Notes: generated by a model not told the origin, from the letters alone. Positions 9,896-18,425 are shown, counted from the stretch's first letter. The stretch: 64,000 nucleotides of DNA from Bradyrhizobium sp. BR 10289 (GCF_019455385.1 NZ_JACOFR010000010.1:62001-126000), one strand, 5' to 3'. Numbers and translations: made by a program.

Positions 9896-10126
9896 GCTTT
9901 CGACGGGGCGCCGCCTCGTTGCCCCTACCATTGTAGTCAACGCCGAGCGCGCGGGGCAGGAGTTCCCTTGCGCTCTATTCCTCGCCGCGGAATGTCGCCA
10001 ATGATGCGGGCCGTCGCGTGACATTTCATAGCGGCGGCCCGAGCCATGTCCGGTTGCGCTTGAAAAGCAAAGGTCGTTCTGCTCATAAAGGGCCTGAAAT
10101 TGCGCTCCATACGCGCAAAAGAGCCC

Positions 10127-10142
10127 ATCGACTAAAGTCGAT
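10127..10142. promoter_or_regulatory. Short palindrome in the leader of the first Liv-type binding-protein gene
   Basis: ATCGACT and its exact complement AGTCGAT flank two bases, ending 21 bases before the ATG of the binding-protein gene and just ahead of its GAGGAAAC ribosome binding site. It could be a protein-binding site or a 5' leader hairpin. No T-run follows, so it is not a terminator. Confidence 0.3.
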
Positions 10143-10163
10143 AGCCAGCGAGGAAACAAACCA

Positions 10164-11396
10164 ATGCGCAAGCTCACTTTGGCCATTGCCGTGATCGCCC
10201 CGATGCTCGGTCATGCCGCATCGGCCGAGGACACCGTCAAGATCGGCTACATCGATCCGCTCTCCGGCGGCGGCGCCAGCGTCGGGGAGGGGGGCCTGAA
10301 GACCTTCCAGTATCTCGCCGACGAACTGAACGCCAAGGGCGGCATTCTCGGCAAGAAGGTCGAGATCATTCCGCTCGACAACAAGACCAATCCGCAGGAG
10401 AGCCTGGTTCAGGCCCAGAAGGCGATCGACGCGGGGGCCCATTACATCACGCAGGGCAACGGCTCGTCCGTCGGTGCGGCGCTGTCCGACTTCGTCACCA
10501 AGAACAACACGCGCAATCCCGGCAAGGAAGTTCTTTACTTCAACTACGCCGCCGTCGATCCGAGCCTGACCAACGAGAAGTGCAGCTACTGGCATTTCCG
10601 CTGGGATGCGAGCTCCGACATCAAGATGGAAGCGCTCACCAACTACATGAAGGACACCCCATCGATCAAAAAGGTGTACCTGATCAACCAGGACTATTCG
10701 TTCGGCCAGTCGGTGCGCACCGATGCGCGCAAGATGCTGGGCGCCAAGCGTCCCGATATCCAGATCGTCGGCGACGAGCTGCATCCGCTGCTCAAGGTCA
10801 CCGATTTCTCGCCCTACATTGCCAAGATCAAGGCCTCAGGCGCCGACAGCGTCGTCACCGGCAATTGGGGTCAGGACATCGCGCTGCTGCTCAAGGCCGC
10901 CGCCGATGCCGGTCTGAAGGTCAACTGGTACACCTATTATGCCGGCGGCGCCGGCGGTCCGACCGCGATCAAGCAGACCGGTCTCGACCACCAGGTCTTC
11001 CAGATCACCGAGGGCTTTGCGAACTCCGGCAACAAGGCTGCGATGGAGTACGAGAAGGCGTTCCGCGCCAAGGTGAACCTCTCGCTGTGGTACCCGCGCG
11101 CGGTCAACGAGATGCGGATGTTCAAGGCCGCGGCCGAGAAGGCCAACTCGATCGATCCGGTCAAGGTGGCGGCGGCGCTCGAGGATCTCAAGTTCGAGGT
11201 TCTCGACGGCGGCCAAGGCTTCATGCGCAAGGACGACCATCAGTTCTTCCAGCCGATCTACATCTCCTCCTTCGGCAAGCTCACCGAAAGCGAGCCGTTC
11301 GACGAGGAGGGCACCGGCTGGGGCTGGCATCTGGTCTCCAAGGTCGATACCGCCCAGGCGATGGTCTCCACGACCTGCAAGATGGCGCGGCCGTAA
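10164..11396 (+). CDS. Branched-chain amino acid-type ABC transporter substrate-binding protein
   Basis: A 410-residue periplasmic binding protein with a cleavable signal peptide (RKLTLAIAVIAPMLGHAASA) and the type I fold start VKIGYIDPLSGGGASVGEGGLKTFQYLADELNAKGGILGKKVE. This opening is standard for LivJ/LivK-like and urea/amide or aromatic-acid binding proteins. It captures substrate for the permease and ATPase genes that follow. The ligand cannot be stated: family members bind amino acids, amides and aromatic acids, and the CoA transferase at the end of the cluster suggests an organic acid. A GAGGAAAC ribosome binding site supports the ATG at 10164. Confidence 0.9.
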   Translation: MRKLTLAIAVIAPMLGHAASAEDTVKIGYIDPLSGGGASVGEGGLKTFQYLADELNAKGGILGKKVEIIPLDNKTNPQESLVQAQKAIDAGAHYITQGNGSSVGAALSDFVTKNNTRNPGKEVLYFNYAAVDPSLTNEKCSYWHFRWDASSDIKMEALTNYMKDTPSIKKVYLINQDYSFGQSVRTDARKMLGAKRPDIQIVGDELHPLLKVTDFSPYIAKIKASGADSVVTGNWGQDIALLLKAAADAGLKVNWYTYYAGGAGGPTAIKQTGLDHQVFQITEGFANSGNKAAMEYEKAFRAKVNLSLWYPRAVNEMRMFKAAAEKANSIDPVKVAAALEDLKFEVLDGGQGFMRKDDHQFFQPIYISSFGKLTESEPFDEEGTGWGWHLVSKVDTAQAMVSTTCKMARP

Positions 11397-11405
11397 TCAT
11401 CGGGC

Positions 11406-11449
11406 TTGCCGTCCTCCCGCGGCCGCGACGGGCAATGGGAGGACGGCAA
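11406..11449 (+). terminator. Intercistronic stem-loop between binding-protein and permease genes
   Basis: TTGCCGTCCTCCC (11406-11418) and its perfect complement (11437-11449) form a 13-bp stem with an 18-base loop, starting 10 bases after the binding-protein stop codon. No T-run follows, so it is better read as a partial terminator or a 3' RNA-stabilising hairpin that lets binding protein be made in excess of permease. It also argues against an upstream GTG at 11406 as the permease start, because that codon would lie inside the stem. Confidence 0.65.
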
Positions 11450-11510
11450 CCGGACGACGTTTGATCGGATTTGCCGGGACCGCCGGGCCCCGGCCAGAGA
11501 CGAGTGCGCT

Positions 11511-12458
11511 GTGCTTGAACTCATTGTCATTTCGACCCTGAACGGTGTGCTGTTCGGCATGCTGCTCTTCCTGCTGTCGAGCGGGCTCACCGTCATCTTC
11601 AGCATGATGGGCGTGCTCAACTTCGCCCATGCCAGCTTCTACATGTTAGGTGCCTTCTTCGGCTTCCAGCTCACCAAATGGATCGGCTTCTGGCCGGCGC
11701 TGGTGCTGGCGCCGCTGCTGGTCGGCGCCATCGGCATGGCCGTGGAGCGCTATGGCCTGCGCAACACCCACAAGCACGGCCATGTCGCCGAATTGCTGCT
11801 GACCTTCGGCCTTGCCTTCGCGATCGAAGAGATCGTGTCAATGATCTGGGGCAAGAGCCCCGTGGACTATCGCGTGCCGGCGCTGCTCGACTTCCCGGCC
11901 TTCACGATCTTCTCGACCAACTATCCCGCCTACAAGATCTTCATGCTGGCCGTGTCGGTCGTGATCTTCGTCGCGCTGCTGATCGTGCTCAAGCGCACCC
12001 GCGTCGGCCTGATCGTGCAGGCGGCCCTCACCCATCCGCACATGGTCGGCCATCTCGGCCATAATGTCGGGCGCGTGTTCATGGTGGTGTTCGGCGTCGG
12101 CAGCGCGCTGGCTGGCCTTGCCGGCGTCATCGCCGGCCCCGCGCTGGTGACTCAGTCCGACATGGCCGCGGCGCTCGGGCCGATCCTGTTCGTGGTCATC
12201 GTGTTCGGCGGCCTCGGCTCGTTGCCTGGCGCCTTCATCGCCTCGCTCGTCATCGGTCTGGTGCAGACCTTTGCGGTCGCGCTGAACGGCTCGCTCGCCG
12301 GCGCCTTCGGTCCGCTCGATCCGTCGGCCGGACCATCCGTGCTCACCGACATCTGGAACGTCACGATCGCCCAGGTCGCGCCGATCGTGCCTTATCTCTT
12401 GCTGGTGATCATTCTGATCGTACGCCCCCTGGGCCTGATGGGGACGCGCGAATCATGA
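11511..12458 (+). CDS. livH: Liv-type ABC transporter permease (LivH family)
   Basis: The inner-membrane permease subunit of about 315 residues, with roughly eight helices, begins LELIVISTLNGVLFGMLLFLLSSGLTVIFSMMGVLNFAHASFYMLGAF, the canonical LivH N-terminus. I place the start at the GTG at 11511 because the frame upstream of it is charged, non-family sequence overlapping a 13-bp stem-loop. With LivM it forms the channel energised by LivG and LivF. The downstream livM start overlaps its stop by four bases, so the genes are translationally coupled. Confidence 0.9.
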   Translation: MLELIVISTLNGVLFGMLLFLLSSGLTVIFSMMGVLNFAHASFYMLGAFFGFQLTKWIGFWPALVLAPLLVGAIGMAVERYGLRNTHKHGHVAELLLTFGLAFAIEEIVSMIWGKSPVDYRVPALLDFPAFTIFSTNYPAYKIFMLAVSVVIFVALLIVLKRTRVGLIVQAALTHPHMVGHLGHNVGRVFMVVFGVGSALAGLAGVIAGPALVTQSDMAAALGPILFVVIVFGGLGSLPGAFIASLVIGLVQTFAVALNGSLAGAFGPLDPSAGPSVLTDIWNVTIAQVAPIVPYLLLVIILIVRPLGLMGTRES

Positions 12459-13747
12459 CCACGGCGACGACTTCGACATCAAAGCTCGCCGACAAATCCT
12501 CCGGCGATGGCTTGCGCTTCTACGCTGTCTGGCTGATGGGCATCGCCGCGCTGATCGTGCTGCCGATGATCTTTTCCTCCGGCGGCTCGCTGACGTCGTT
12601 CAGCCTGATCGGCATCGCGATCGTGTTCGCGCTGTCCTACAACATCCTGCTCGGTCAGACCGGCCTGTTGTCGTTCGGTCACGCCGTGCATTACGGTCTC
12701 GGCGGCTTCGCCGCCTGCCACATGATGAATGCGGTGGTCTCGCATGGCTGGCCGATCCCGCTGCCCTTCATTCCGCTGTTCGGCGGGCTCGGCGGCCTCG
12801 TCTTCGCGATCATCATCGGCTGGGTGATGACCAAGCGGGCCGGCACGGTGTTCGCGATGATCTCGCTCGGGATCGGCGAGCTCGTCGCATCGTCCTCGCT
12901 GATCCTCCGCTCGGTGTTCGGCGGCGAGTCCGGCATCACCACGGATCGTACCGCGCTGCCCAAAATGTTCGGCTGGTCGTTCGGCCCGCAGCTCCAGGTC
13001 TATTACCTCATCGCGTTCTGGCTGGTGCTGTCGGCGATCGCGATGTACGCGCTGACCCGCACGCCGCTCGGCCGGATCAGCAACGCGGTTCGCGACAATC
13101 CCGAGCGCGTCCAGTTCATCGGCTACGATCCGCATGTCGTCCGGTATCTCGCCTTCTGCTTTGCCGGGTTCTTTGCCGGCGTTGCCGGCGGCCTTGCCGC
13201 GATCAATTTCGAGATCGCCAACTCCGCCTATCTCGGCGCGATCCAGTCCGGCCTCGTGCTGTTCTCGACTTTCATCGGCGGCACCGCCTATTTCTTCGGC
13301 CCGATCCTTGGTGCGATCCTGGTGACCTATCTCCAGCTCGGGCTGACCAGCGTCACCAGCGTCTGGCAGCTCTATTTCGGCATCATCTTCATCGGCATCG
13401 TGATGTTCTCGCCTGGCGGGATCGCCGGCCTGCTCATGATGCATCGGCCGCTGGTTCGGGCGGGAACACTGTGGACGGTGATCCCATCCTATTTCGTCGC
13501 AATCGTGCCGACTGTCGCGCTCGCCTGTGGTGTCATCCTCACGATCGAGACCGTCTCGCGCTATTCCGGCGGAGAAGCCATCAACCTGTTCGGCATCGGT
13601 TTCAAGCCGCAATCGCCGGTGACCTGGATCGTTGCCGCGGTTCTTGTCGTCGGCGGGGCGTTCGTTGCGCGGCTGACGTGGCGGAGGATCGCCGATGCAT
13701 GGGATCGCGCAGCCACGGTCGCCCGTGACCGGGGGTACCTCGCATGA
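12455..13747 (+). CDS. livM: Liv-type ABC transporter permease (LivM family)
   Basis: A 430-residue second permease subunit with FALSYNILLGQTGLLSFGHAVHYGLGGFAACH, the typical LivM motif. It is longer than usual: after the common core it has an additional hydrophobic C-terminal segment (about 330-420, including TVIPSYFVAIVPTVALACGV and VTWIVAAVLVVGGAFVARL) that adds two or three helices. It pairs with LivH in the membrane. Its ATG overlaps the livH stop and its own stop overlaps the livG start. Confidence 0.9.
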   Translation: MTTATTSTSKLADKSSGDGLRFYAVWLMGIAALIVLPMIFSSGGSLTSFSLIGIAIVFALSYNILLGQTGLLSFGHAVHYGLGGFAACHMMNAVVSHGWPIPLPFIPLFGGLGGLVFAIIIGWVMTKRAGTVFAMISLGIGELVASSSLILRSVFGGESGITTDRTALPKMFGWSFGPQLQVYYLIAFWLVLSAIAMYALTRTPLGRISNAVRDNPERVQFIGYDPHVVRYLAFCFAGFFAGVAGGLAAINFEIANSAYLGAIQSGLVLFSTFIGGTAYFFGPILGAILVTYLQLGLTSVTSVWQLYFGIIFIGIVMFSPGGIAGLLMMHRPLVRAGTLWTVIPSYFVAIVPTVALACGVILTIETVSRYSGGEAINLFGIGFKPQSPVTWIVAAVLVVGGAFVARLTWRRIADAWDRAATVARDRGYLA

Positions 13748-14496
13748 GCGCAGCAGCCATCGAAGTCCGCGCCGTCGAAAAACGCTTCGGCAATGTCGGC
13801 ATCATCCGCGACCTCAATCTGAGCGTCGCGCAAGGCGAGCGCCACGCCATCATCGGTCCGAACGGTGCCGGCAAATCCACGACGTTCAACCTGATCAGCG
13901 GCCACATCAGGCCGACCTCGGGCGAGGTGAAGCTGAACGGCGATGTGATCTCGGGCCTGCGGCCCTTCGAGATCAACCGCCGCGGCCTGTCGCGCTCGTT
14001 CCAGGTCACCAACGTGTTCGCGCGCATGTCGGTTTGGGAAAACGTGCGTTGCGCCGTGCTCTGGGCGACCGGGCATCGCTACGCGTTCTGGAAAAACGTC
14101 GACAGCCTGCCCGAGGTGCGCGAGCGTACCGCCCGGATCCTGGACGACATTCATCTCACGCATCGGCGCGACGTTCCGGCGGGCCTGCTCACCTATGCCG
14201 AGCAGCGCGAGCTCGAGATCGGCATCACCATCGCCAGCGGCGCCACGGTCGTCATGCTGGACGAGCCGACCGCCGGCATGAGCAATGCCGAGACCGAGCG
14301 GGCCGTGGCGCTGATCCGGCGTCTGACGGAAGGAAAGACGCTCGTCATCGTCGAGCACGACATGAGCGTCGTGTTCGGTCTCGCCGACCGCATCTCGGTG
14401 CTGGTCTACGGCCACATCATCGCCTCGGGCACGCCGGAGGAGATCCGGCGCGATCCCAAGGTCAAGGAAGCCTATCTCGGCGAGGAGGCACACTGA
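13744..14496 (+). CDS. livG: Liv-type ABC transporter ATP-binding protein (LivG family)
   Basis: A 250-residue cytoplasmic ATPase with Walker A GPNGAGKSTT near residue 40 and Walker B VVMLDEPTAGMS. The signature region reads LTYAEQRELEIGITIASG, with LTYAEQ in the place of LSGGQ; this divergence is common in LivG proteins. The C-terminal segment LGEEAH matches the usual LivG ending. It powers import with LivF. Start and stop overlap the neighbouring genes by four bases and one base. Confidence 0.92.
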   Translation: MSAAAIEVRAVEKRFGNVGIIRDLNLSVAQGERHAIIGPNGAGKSTTFNLISGHIRPTSGEVKLNGDVISGLRPFEINRRGLSRSFQVTNVFARMSVWENVRCAVLWATGHRYAFWKNVDSLPEVRERTARILDDIHLTHRRDVPAGLLTYAEQRELEIGITIASGATVVMLDEPTAGMSNAETERAVALIRRLTEGKTLVIVEHDMSVVFGLADRISVLVYGHIIASGTPEEIRRDPKVKEAYLGEEAH

Positions 14497-15191
14497 TGCT
14501 CGAGGTCAGGGATCTCCACGCCTATTATGGCAAGAGCCACATTCTCCAGGGAGTCGACCTCGATGTCGCCGCGGGCGAGGTCGTCAGCCTGCTCGGCCGC
14601 AACGGCGTCGGCCGCTCCACCACGGTCAAGGCGATCATGGGCGAGGTCGCGCCGCAAGGCACGATTCGCTTCAAGGGCAAGGACATCGCCGGCCTGCCCA
14701 GCTACAAGATCGCGCGCCTCGGCCTCGGCTATGTGCCTGAACATCGCGATATCTTCCCGAGCCTGACGGTGCGGCAAAACCTGCTGCTCGGCATCAAGGA
14801 CACGCGCCGACCCGGCAAGTGGCGGCTGCAGGACATGCTCGACATGTTCCCGAATCTCGCCGCGCGCGCCGATACGGCCGCGGGCGTGCTGTCCGGCGGC
14901 GAGAAGCAGATGCTCACGACCTGCCGGACGCTGATGGGCGATCCGGATCTGATCATGATCGACGAGCCGACCGAGGGTCTTGCGCCGCTGATCGTGCAGC
15001 AGGTCGGCGATCTCATTGCGCGGATCGCGCAAGCCGGCGTCGCGATCCTGCTGGTCGAGCAAAAGCTCTCGATCGCGATGCGGATCTCCAAGCGCGTCTA
15101 CATCATGGGGCACGGCCGCGTCGTCTTCGAAGGCACGCCGGACGAGCTCAAGGCCAATGCGGCCGTGCGGCAGGAATGGCTCGAGGTCTGA
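14496..15191 (+). CDS. livF: Liv-type ABC transporter ATP-binding protein (LivF family) with Arg in Walker A
   Basis: A 231-residue ATPase with LEVRDLHAYYGKSHILQGVDL at the N-terminus, signature LSGGEKQML, Walker B LIMIDEPTEGLAP and switch histidine region VEQKLS. The ATG at 14496 shares its A with the livG stop. The P-loop reads GRNGVGRSTT, so the invariant catalytic lysine is arginine (R40). Arginine here recurs in some LivF-like proteins of proteobacteria, but the site would be expected to bind or hydrolyse ATP poorly, leaving LivG as the main motor. Everything else in the domain is intact. Confidence 0.92.
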   Translation: MLEVRDLHAYYGKSHILQGVDLDVAAGEVVSLLGRNGVGRSTTVKAIMGEVAPQGTIRFKGKDIAGLPSYKIARLGLGYVPEHRDIFPSLTVRQNLLLGIKDTRRPGKWRLQDMLDMFPNLAARADTAAGVLSGGEKQMLTTCRTLMGDPDLIMIDEPTEGLAPLIVQQVGDLIARIAQAGVAILLVEQKLSIAMRISKRVYIMGHGRVVFEGTPDELKANAAVRQEWLEV

Positions 15192-15237
15192 CGCTCACAT
15201 TGCCGTGTGACGCCCACGCAGGACAGGATGGCTGCGT

Positions 15238-15253
15238 GATGCGCATACGCATC
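15238..15253. other. Small hairpin downstream of livF
   Basis: GATGCG, four bases and CGCATC form a 6-bp stem 47 bases after the livF stop. No T-run follows. It could contribute to transcript processing between livF and the second binding-protein gene, or be chance. Confidence 0.2.
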
Positions 15254-15406
15254 TGAGTTCTAGGCTACATCTCGGGCTTCATATTCGGGCTATCGTGATG
15301 TCCGCCGCCATCGCATCGATGCGGCCGATGATAACCAAAAAGACAAGGGAGGGCGCTGACGCTGGCCTGTGCGCCCGCGCGTCGCGCTGTGCCTGGGAGG
15401 AGATGC

Positions 15407-16612
15407 ATGCCCGGAAATCAACTCGTCCGTGGGGCCATTGCTCTGTTCGCGGTTTTCGGAGCTGCCTCGGTAGCTGTCGCCGGAAACTACGACACAGGCG
15501 CGACCGACACGACGATTAAGCTCGGGCAGACCATGCCCTACTCAGGACCGGCCTCGGCCTATTCCGCGATCGGCCGCGCCGAGATCGCCTACTTCAAGAT
15601 GCTCAACGACAAAGGCGGCATCAACGGCCGCAAGGTCGAGCTGCTCAGCATGGACGACGCCTATTCGCCGGCCAAGACCGTCGAGCAGGTGCGGCGGCTT
15701 GCCGAGAGCGACGAAGTGTTCGCGATGTTCTCGATGCTTGGCACCGGCCCGAATATCGCAGCGCAGAAATATCTCAATGCCAGGAAGATCCCGCAGCTGT
15801 TCCCGTCGAGCGGCGCCAGCCGCTGGAATGATCCGCAGCATTTCCCGTGGACCACTGGCTCGCAGCCGACCTACCGGACCGAAGGCCGCATCTACGCCAA
15901 GTGGATCCTGGCGAACAAGCCCGATGCCAAAATCGCCGTCATCACGCCGAACGAGGATCCGGGGCGTGACTATCTCGCCGGCTTCAAGGAGGGCCTCGGC
16001 GAGCACGTCAACCAGATCGTGTCGGAGGCGACCTACGAGACATCGGATCCAACCGTGGACTCCCAGATCGTCAAGTTCAAGGCGGCCGGCGCCGATGTCG
16101 TCTTCAACGAGTGCACGCCCAAATTCGCGGCGCAGGCGATCAAGAAGATCGCGGAGCTCGGCTGGAAGCCGCAGATCATTCTTCCCGCGGTCTCCAACTC
16201 CGTCGGTTCCGTATTGGTCCCGGCCGGGCTCGACAATTCCGTCGGTATCGTCACCGGCGCCTTCCAGAAGGACCCCGGCGACCCGCGCTGGGAGAACGAC
16301 CCCGGCATGAAGGCGTGGCGCGAATGGATGAAGACTTATAATTCCGGCGCCGATCCCGCCGACATCTTCAACGTCACCGGCTACACCATGGCGCAGATGA
16401 TGGAGCTGGTGCTGGAGCGCGCCGGCAACGATCTGACGCGGGCCAACGTGGTGAAGCAGACCCAGTCGTTCAAGGACGTCGAGCTGCCGATGCTGCTGCC
16501 GGGCATCAAGCTCAACACCTCGGCCGAGCAGGTGACGCCGATCCGCCAGCTGCAGATGGCGCGGTTCAACGGCAAGTCCTGGGAGTTGTTCGGCGACGTG
16601 ATCGGCGAATAG
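15407..16612 (+). CDS. Second ABC transporter substrate-binding protein of the cluster
   Basis: A 401-residue type I periplasmic binding protein with a signal peptide (NQLVRGAIALFAVFGAASVAVAG) and mature start NYDTGATDTTIKLGQTMPYSGPASAYSAIGRAEIAYFKMLNDKGGINGRKV. The ATG at 15407 has a GGGAGGAG ribosome binding site five bases upstream; an in-frame GTG at 15389 lacks one. It belongs to a different subgroup from the binding protein at 10164 and closely resembles the one at 23511 (shared GGINGRK, DDAYSPAKTVEQ and WTTGSQPTYR-type motifs). Two receptors for one permease suggests the importer takes two ligand classes. Confidence 0.9.
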   Translation: MPGNQLVRGAIALFAVFGAASVAVAGNYDTGATDTTIKLGQTMPYSGPASAYSAIGRAEIAYFKMLNDKGGINGRKVELLSMDDAYSPAKTVEQVRRLAESDEVFAMFSMLGTGPNIAAQKYLNARKIPQLFPSSGASRWNDPQHFPWTTGSQPTYRTEGRIYAKWILANKPDAKIAVITPNEDPGRDYLAGFKEGLGEHVNQIVSEATYETSDPTVDSQIVKFKAAGADVVFNECTPKFAAQAIKKIAELGWKPQIILPAVSNSVGSVLVPAGLDNSVGIVTGAFQKDPGDPRWENDPGMKAWREWMKTYNSGADPADIFNVTGYTMAQMMELVLERAGNDLTRANVVKQTQSFKDVELPMLLPGIKLNTSAEQVTPIRQLQMARFNGKSWELFGDVIGE

Positions 16613-16628
16613 GATCGGCGCATCGTGA

Positions 16629-16656
16629 CGGGTGGGCTGGCAGTCAGCCTTACCCG
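16629..16656 (+). terminator. Bulged stem-loop after second binding-protein gene
   Basis: CGGGT-G-GGCTG pairs with CAGCC-TT-ACCCG around a five-base loop, 17 bases after the stop of the binding-protein gene. There is no clean T-run, so termination efficiency is uncertain. It sits just upstream of the CoA-transferase gene. Confidence 0.4.
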
Positions 16657-16703
16657 CTTGTCATGCCCGCCTTGATGCTTCCTCCAGCCACGGTGAAGAG
16701 ACG

Positions 16704-17891
16704 ATGACTGGCCCCCTCAGCGGTATCCGCGTTCTCGACCTGACGAGCGTGCTGTTCGGCCCCTATGCCGCGCAGATGCTCGGTGACTGGGGCGCCGACG
16801 TCATCAAGATCGAGCCGCTCTCGGGCGATACTTGGCGCTACACCGGCGTGTTCCGCAACCGCGGCATGAGCGGCCAGTTCATGGCGGTCAACCGCAACAA
16901 GCGCAGCCTCGCGCTCGATCTGAAGCATCCGGACGGCAAGGCGGCGCTGGCGAAACTGATCCCGACGGTCGATGCGCTTGTCACCAACGTGCGGCCCGCC
17001 GCGATGGCGCGGCTTGGCTTCGGCTATGAGGCCTGTGCAAAGCTCAATCCGCGGCTGATCTATGCCGCCGCCACCGGCTTCGGCCAGGACGGTCCATGGG
17101 CGGCGCGGCCCGCCTTCGACGAGATCATCCAGGCCGCGTCCGGCCTAGCTTCATCGATCGGATCGGACGACGAACCGGAATTCGTCCCGAGCCTGATCGG
17201 TGACAAGATCTGTGGCCTGGCGATGGTCGGCGCGGTGTCCGCGGCCTTGTTCCGGCGCGAGCGCAGCGGGCAGGGCCAGATGGTCGAGGTGCCGATGCTG
17301 GAAACCATCGCCGGCTTCAACAGCATCGAGATGCTGGGCGGCCATGCTTTCGATCCGCCGATCGGCCCGACCGGCTACAAGCGGATGAAGAACCGGCGCC
17401 CGGTGCAAACCAAGGACGGTTGGCTGACGATGTTGCCTTATTCCGGAGACAATTGGTGCGCCTTCTTCGAGGCCGTCGGCCGTCCCGAATTGAGCGACGA
17501 ACTCGGCGTGCGAGATCCCGTGCTGCGCTCCCAGAACATCGACAAGATCTACGACCGCATGAGCGAGATCGGTCCGACCCGGACCACCGCAGAATGGGAA
17601 GAATTGCTGCTGCGGCTGGACGTGCCGCACACCGCTTTCGCGCGGCTCACCGAGATCGGCGACCAGCCGCATCTCGCCGCCGTCGGGCTGTTCGCCGATA
17701 TCGATCATCCCACCGAAGGCCGCATCCGGCAGGCGCGCCCGGCGACGAGGTTTTCCGAAAGCCCGGCCGCTATCCATCGCATGCCGCCGCGCCTCGGCGA
17801 GCATTCGCGCGAGGTGCTGCGCGAGGCGGGTCTGAGCGATGCGGAAATCCAGGCGGCGATCGACAGCAAGGCGGTCGGCGTCGGCTCCTGA
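16704..17891 (+). CDS. CaiB/BaiF family class III CoA transferase
   Basis: A 395-residue cytoplasmic enzyme beginning GPLSGIRVLDLTSVLFGPYAAQMLGDWGADVIKIEP, the standard opening of formyl-CoA, carnitine and succinyl-CoA transferases. The region GFGQDGPWAARPAFDEIIQAASG carries the conserved aspartate that forms the acyl anhydride in this family. The ATG at 16704 is chosen over an in-frame codon at 16632 because family homology starts here. It moves CoA from a donor acyl-CoA to a carboxylic acid. Being last in the ABC importer cluster, it may activate the imported acid; the substrate is inferred only as an organic acid. Confidence 0.9.
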   Translation: MTGPLSGIRVLDLTSVLFGPYAAQMLGDWGADVIKIEPLSGDTWRYTGVFRNRGMSGQFMAVNRNKRSLALDLKHPDGKAALAKLIPTVDALVTNVRPAAMARLGFGYEACAKLNPRLIYAAATGFGQDGPWAARPAFDEIIQAASGLASSIGSDDEPEFVPSLIGDKICGLAMVGAVSAALFRRERSGQGQMVEVPMLETIAGFNSIEMLGGHAFDPPIGPTGYKRMKNRRPVQTKDGWLTMLPYSGDNWCAFFEAVGRPELSDELGVRDPVLRSQNIDKIYDRMSEIGPTRTTAEWEELLLRLDVPHTAFARLTEIGDQPHLAAVGLFADIDHPTEGRIRQARPATRFSESPAAIHRMPPRLGEHSREVLREAGLSDAEIQAAIDSKAVGVGS

Positions 17892-17933
17892 AGCGTTTTC
17901 GAGTGAAGCAGATATCGGTACGCGGTAAGAAAA
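17892..17933. repeat. Diverged copy of a rhizobial intergenic repeat
   Basis: AGCGTTTTCGAGTGAAGC, then ATATCGGTACGCGGTAAGAAAA, resembles a short dispersed element I recall from Bradyrhizobium intergenic regions (GCGTTTTC...GAAGTGG...CCGGTTCGCG...GAAAAC). The inverted ends have decayed. The attribution is from memory and was not checked by search. Confidence 0.4.
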
Positions 17934-17946
17934 TTTGGAATGCAGT

Positions 17947-18126
17947 TCAAGATCCGAAATTGCGGATCGCGGTGATCAGCACCGCTGCGAGCATGGCGAG
18001 CGATACCGACAGGGCCATGTTCCTGGCCAGGCTCTTGGTGCGGCTCCCGGGAAGGACCACGAGGCCGGTGGTCAGGAGCGCGACGCCGGCTGCGGCTGCC
18101 GCAATCTGAGAAAGAATATGCGCCAT
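17947..18126 (-). CDS. Small two-helix membrane protein, 59 residues
   Basis: ATG at 18126 preceded by a GGAG nine bases upstream; stop TGA at 17947. The protein starts MAHILSQIAAAAAGVALLTTG and has two hydrophobic segments (about residues 5-25 and 37-53) separated by a basic turn PGSRTKSLARN, as expected for a small inner-membrane hairpin protein. No family is recognised and the function is unknown. A perfect CRP-type palindrome lies 68 bases upstream of its start, between it and the L,D-transpeptidase gene, so it may be cAMP-controlled. Confidence 0.6.
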   Translation of the reverse strand: MAHILSQIAAAAAGVALLTTGLVVLPGSRTKSLARNMALSVSLAMLAAVLITAIRNFGS

Positions 18127-18193
18127 CTGCTCACGCTCCGATATGCGGCCGGCGGGCTAGACTCGACGATAAGGGGCGCGTCGCACAATTTTC

Positions 18194-18209
18194 TGTGATG
18201 ACGGTCACA
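18194..18209. promoter_or_regulatory. Perfect CRP-consensus palindrome
   Basis: TGTGA, six bases and TCACA match the CRP/FNR-superfamily consensus TGTGA-N6-TCACA without mismatch. The centre is about 75 bases upstream of the small membrane protein start on the minus strand and 224 bases upstream of the L,D-transpeptidase start. Binding by a cAMP-CRP homologue is inference. Confidence 0.55.
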
Positions 18210-18425
18210 TCCGGTGGACATTGTGCCGCAGCGATTCGCGACCAGCTCCAGACCGGCCCGAGCCTCCGGCCACCTTCCGCCTTCGCGAACCCTCGTATAT
18301 GAGAGGTTTGCTGCCCGCAGGTCCTGATATCGCCGGATAGGGAACGCAAGGTGGCTGCGATTTCTTAATCCAATGATCGCAATCTGATCGATACAGCGCG
18401 GACTGGTACTGGACCGGGGTATGGC

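Noticed and set aside
8441..10186. A 581-residue minus-strand frame opposite the flippase
   Set aside because: Extremely rich in Asp, Arg, His and Gln, with no domain; it mirrors the transmembrane codons of the flippase.
11406..11510. Upstream GTG start for livH
   Set aside because: The codon lies inside a 13-bp stem-loop and the additional 35 residues are unlike any LivH N-terminus.
12479..13612. A 377-residue minus-strand frame opposite livM
   Set aside because: Same shadow composition; livM is certain from its motifs.
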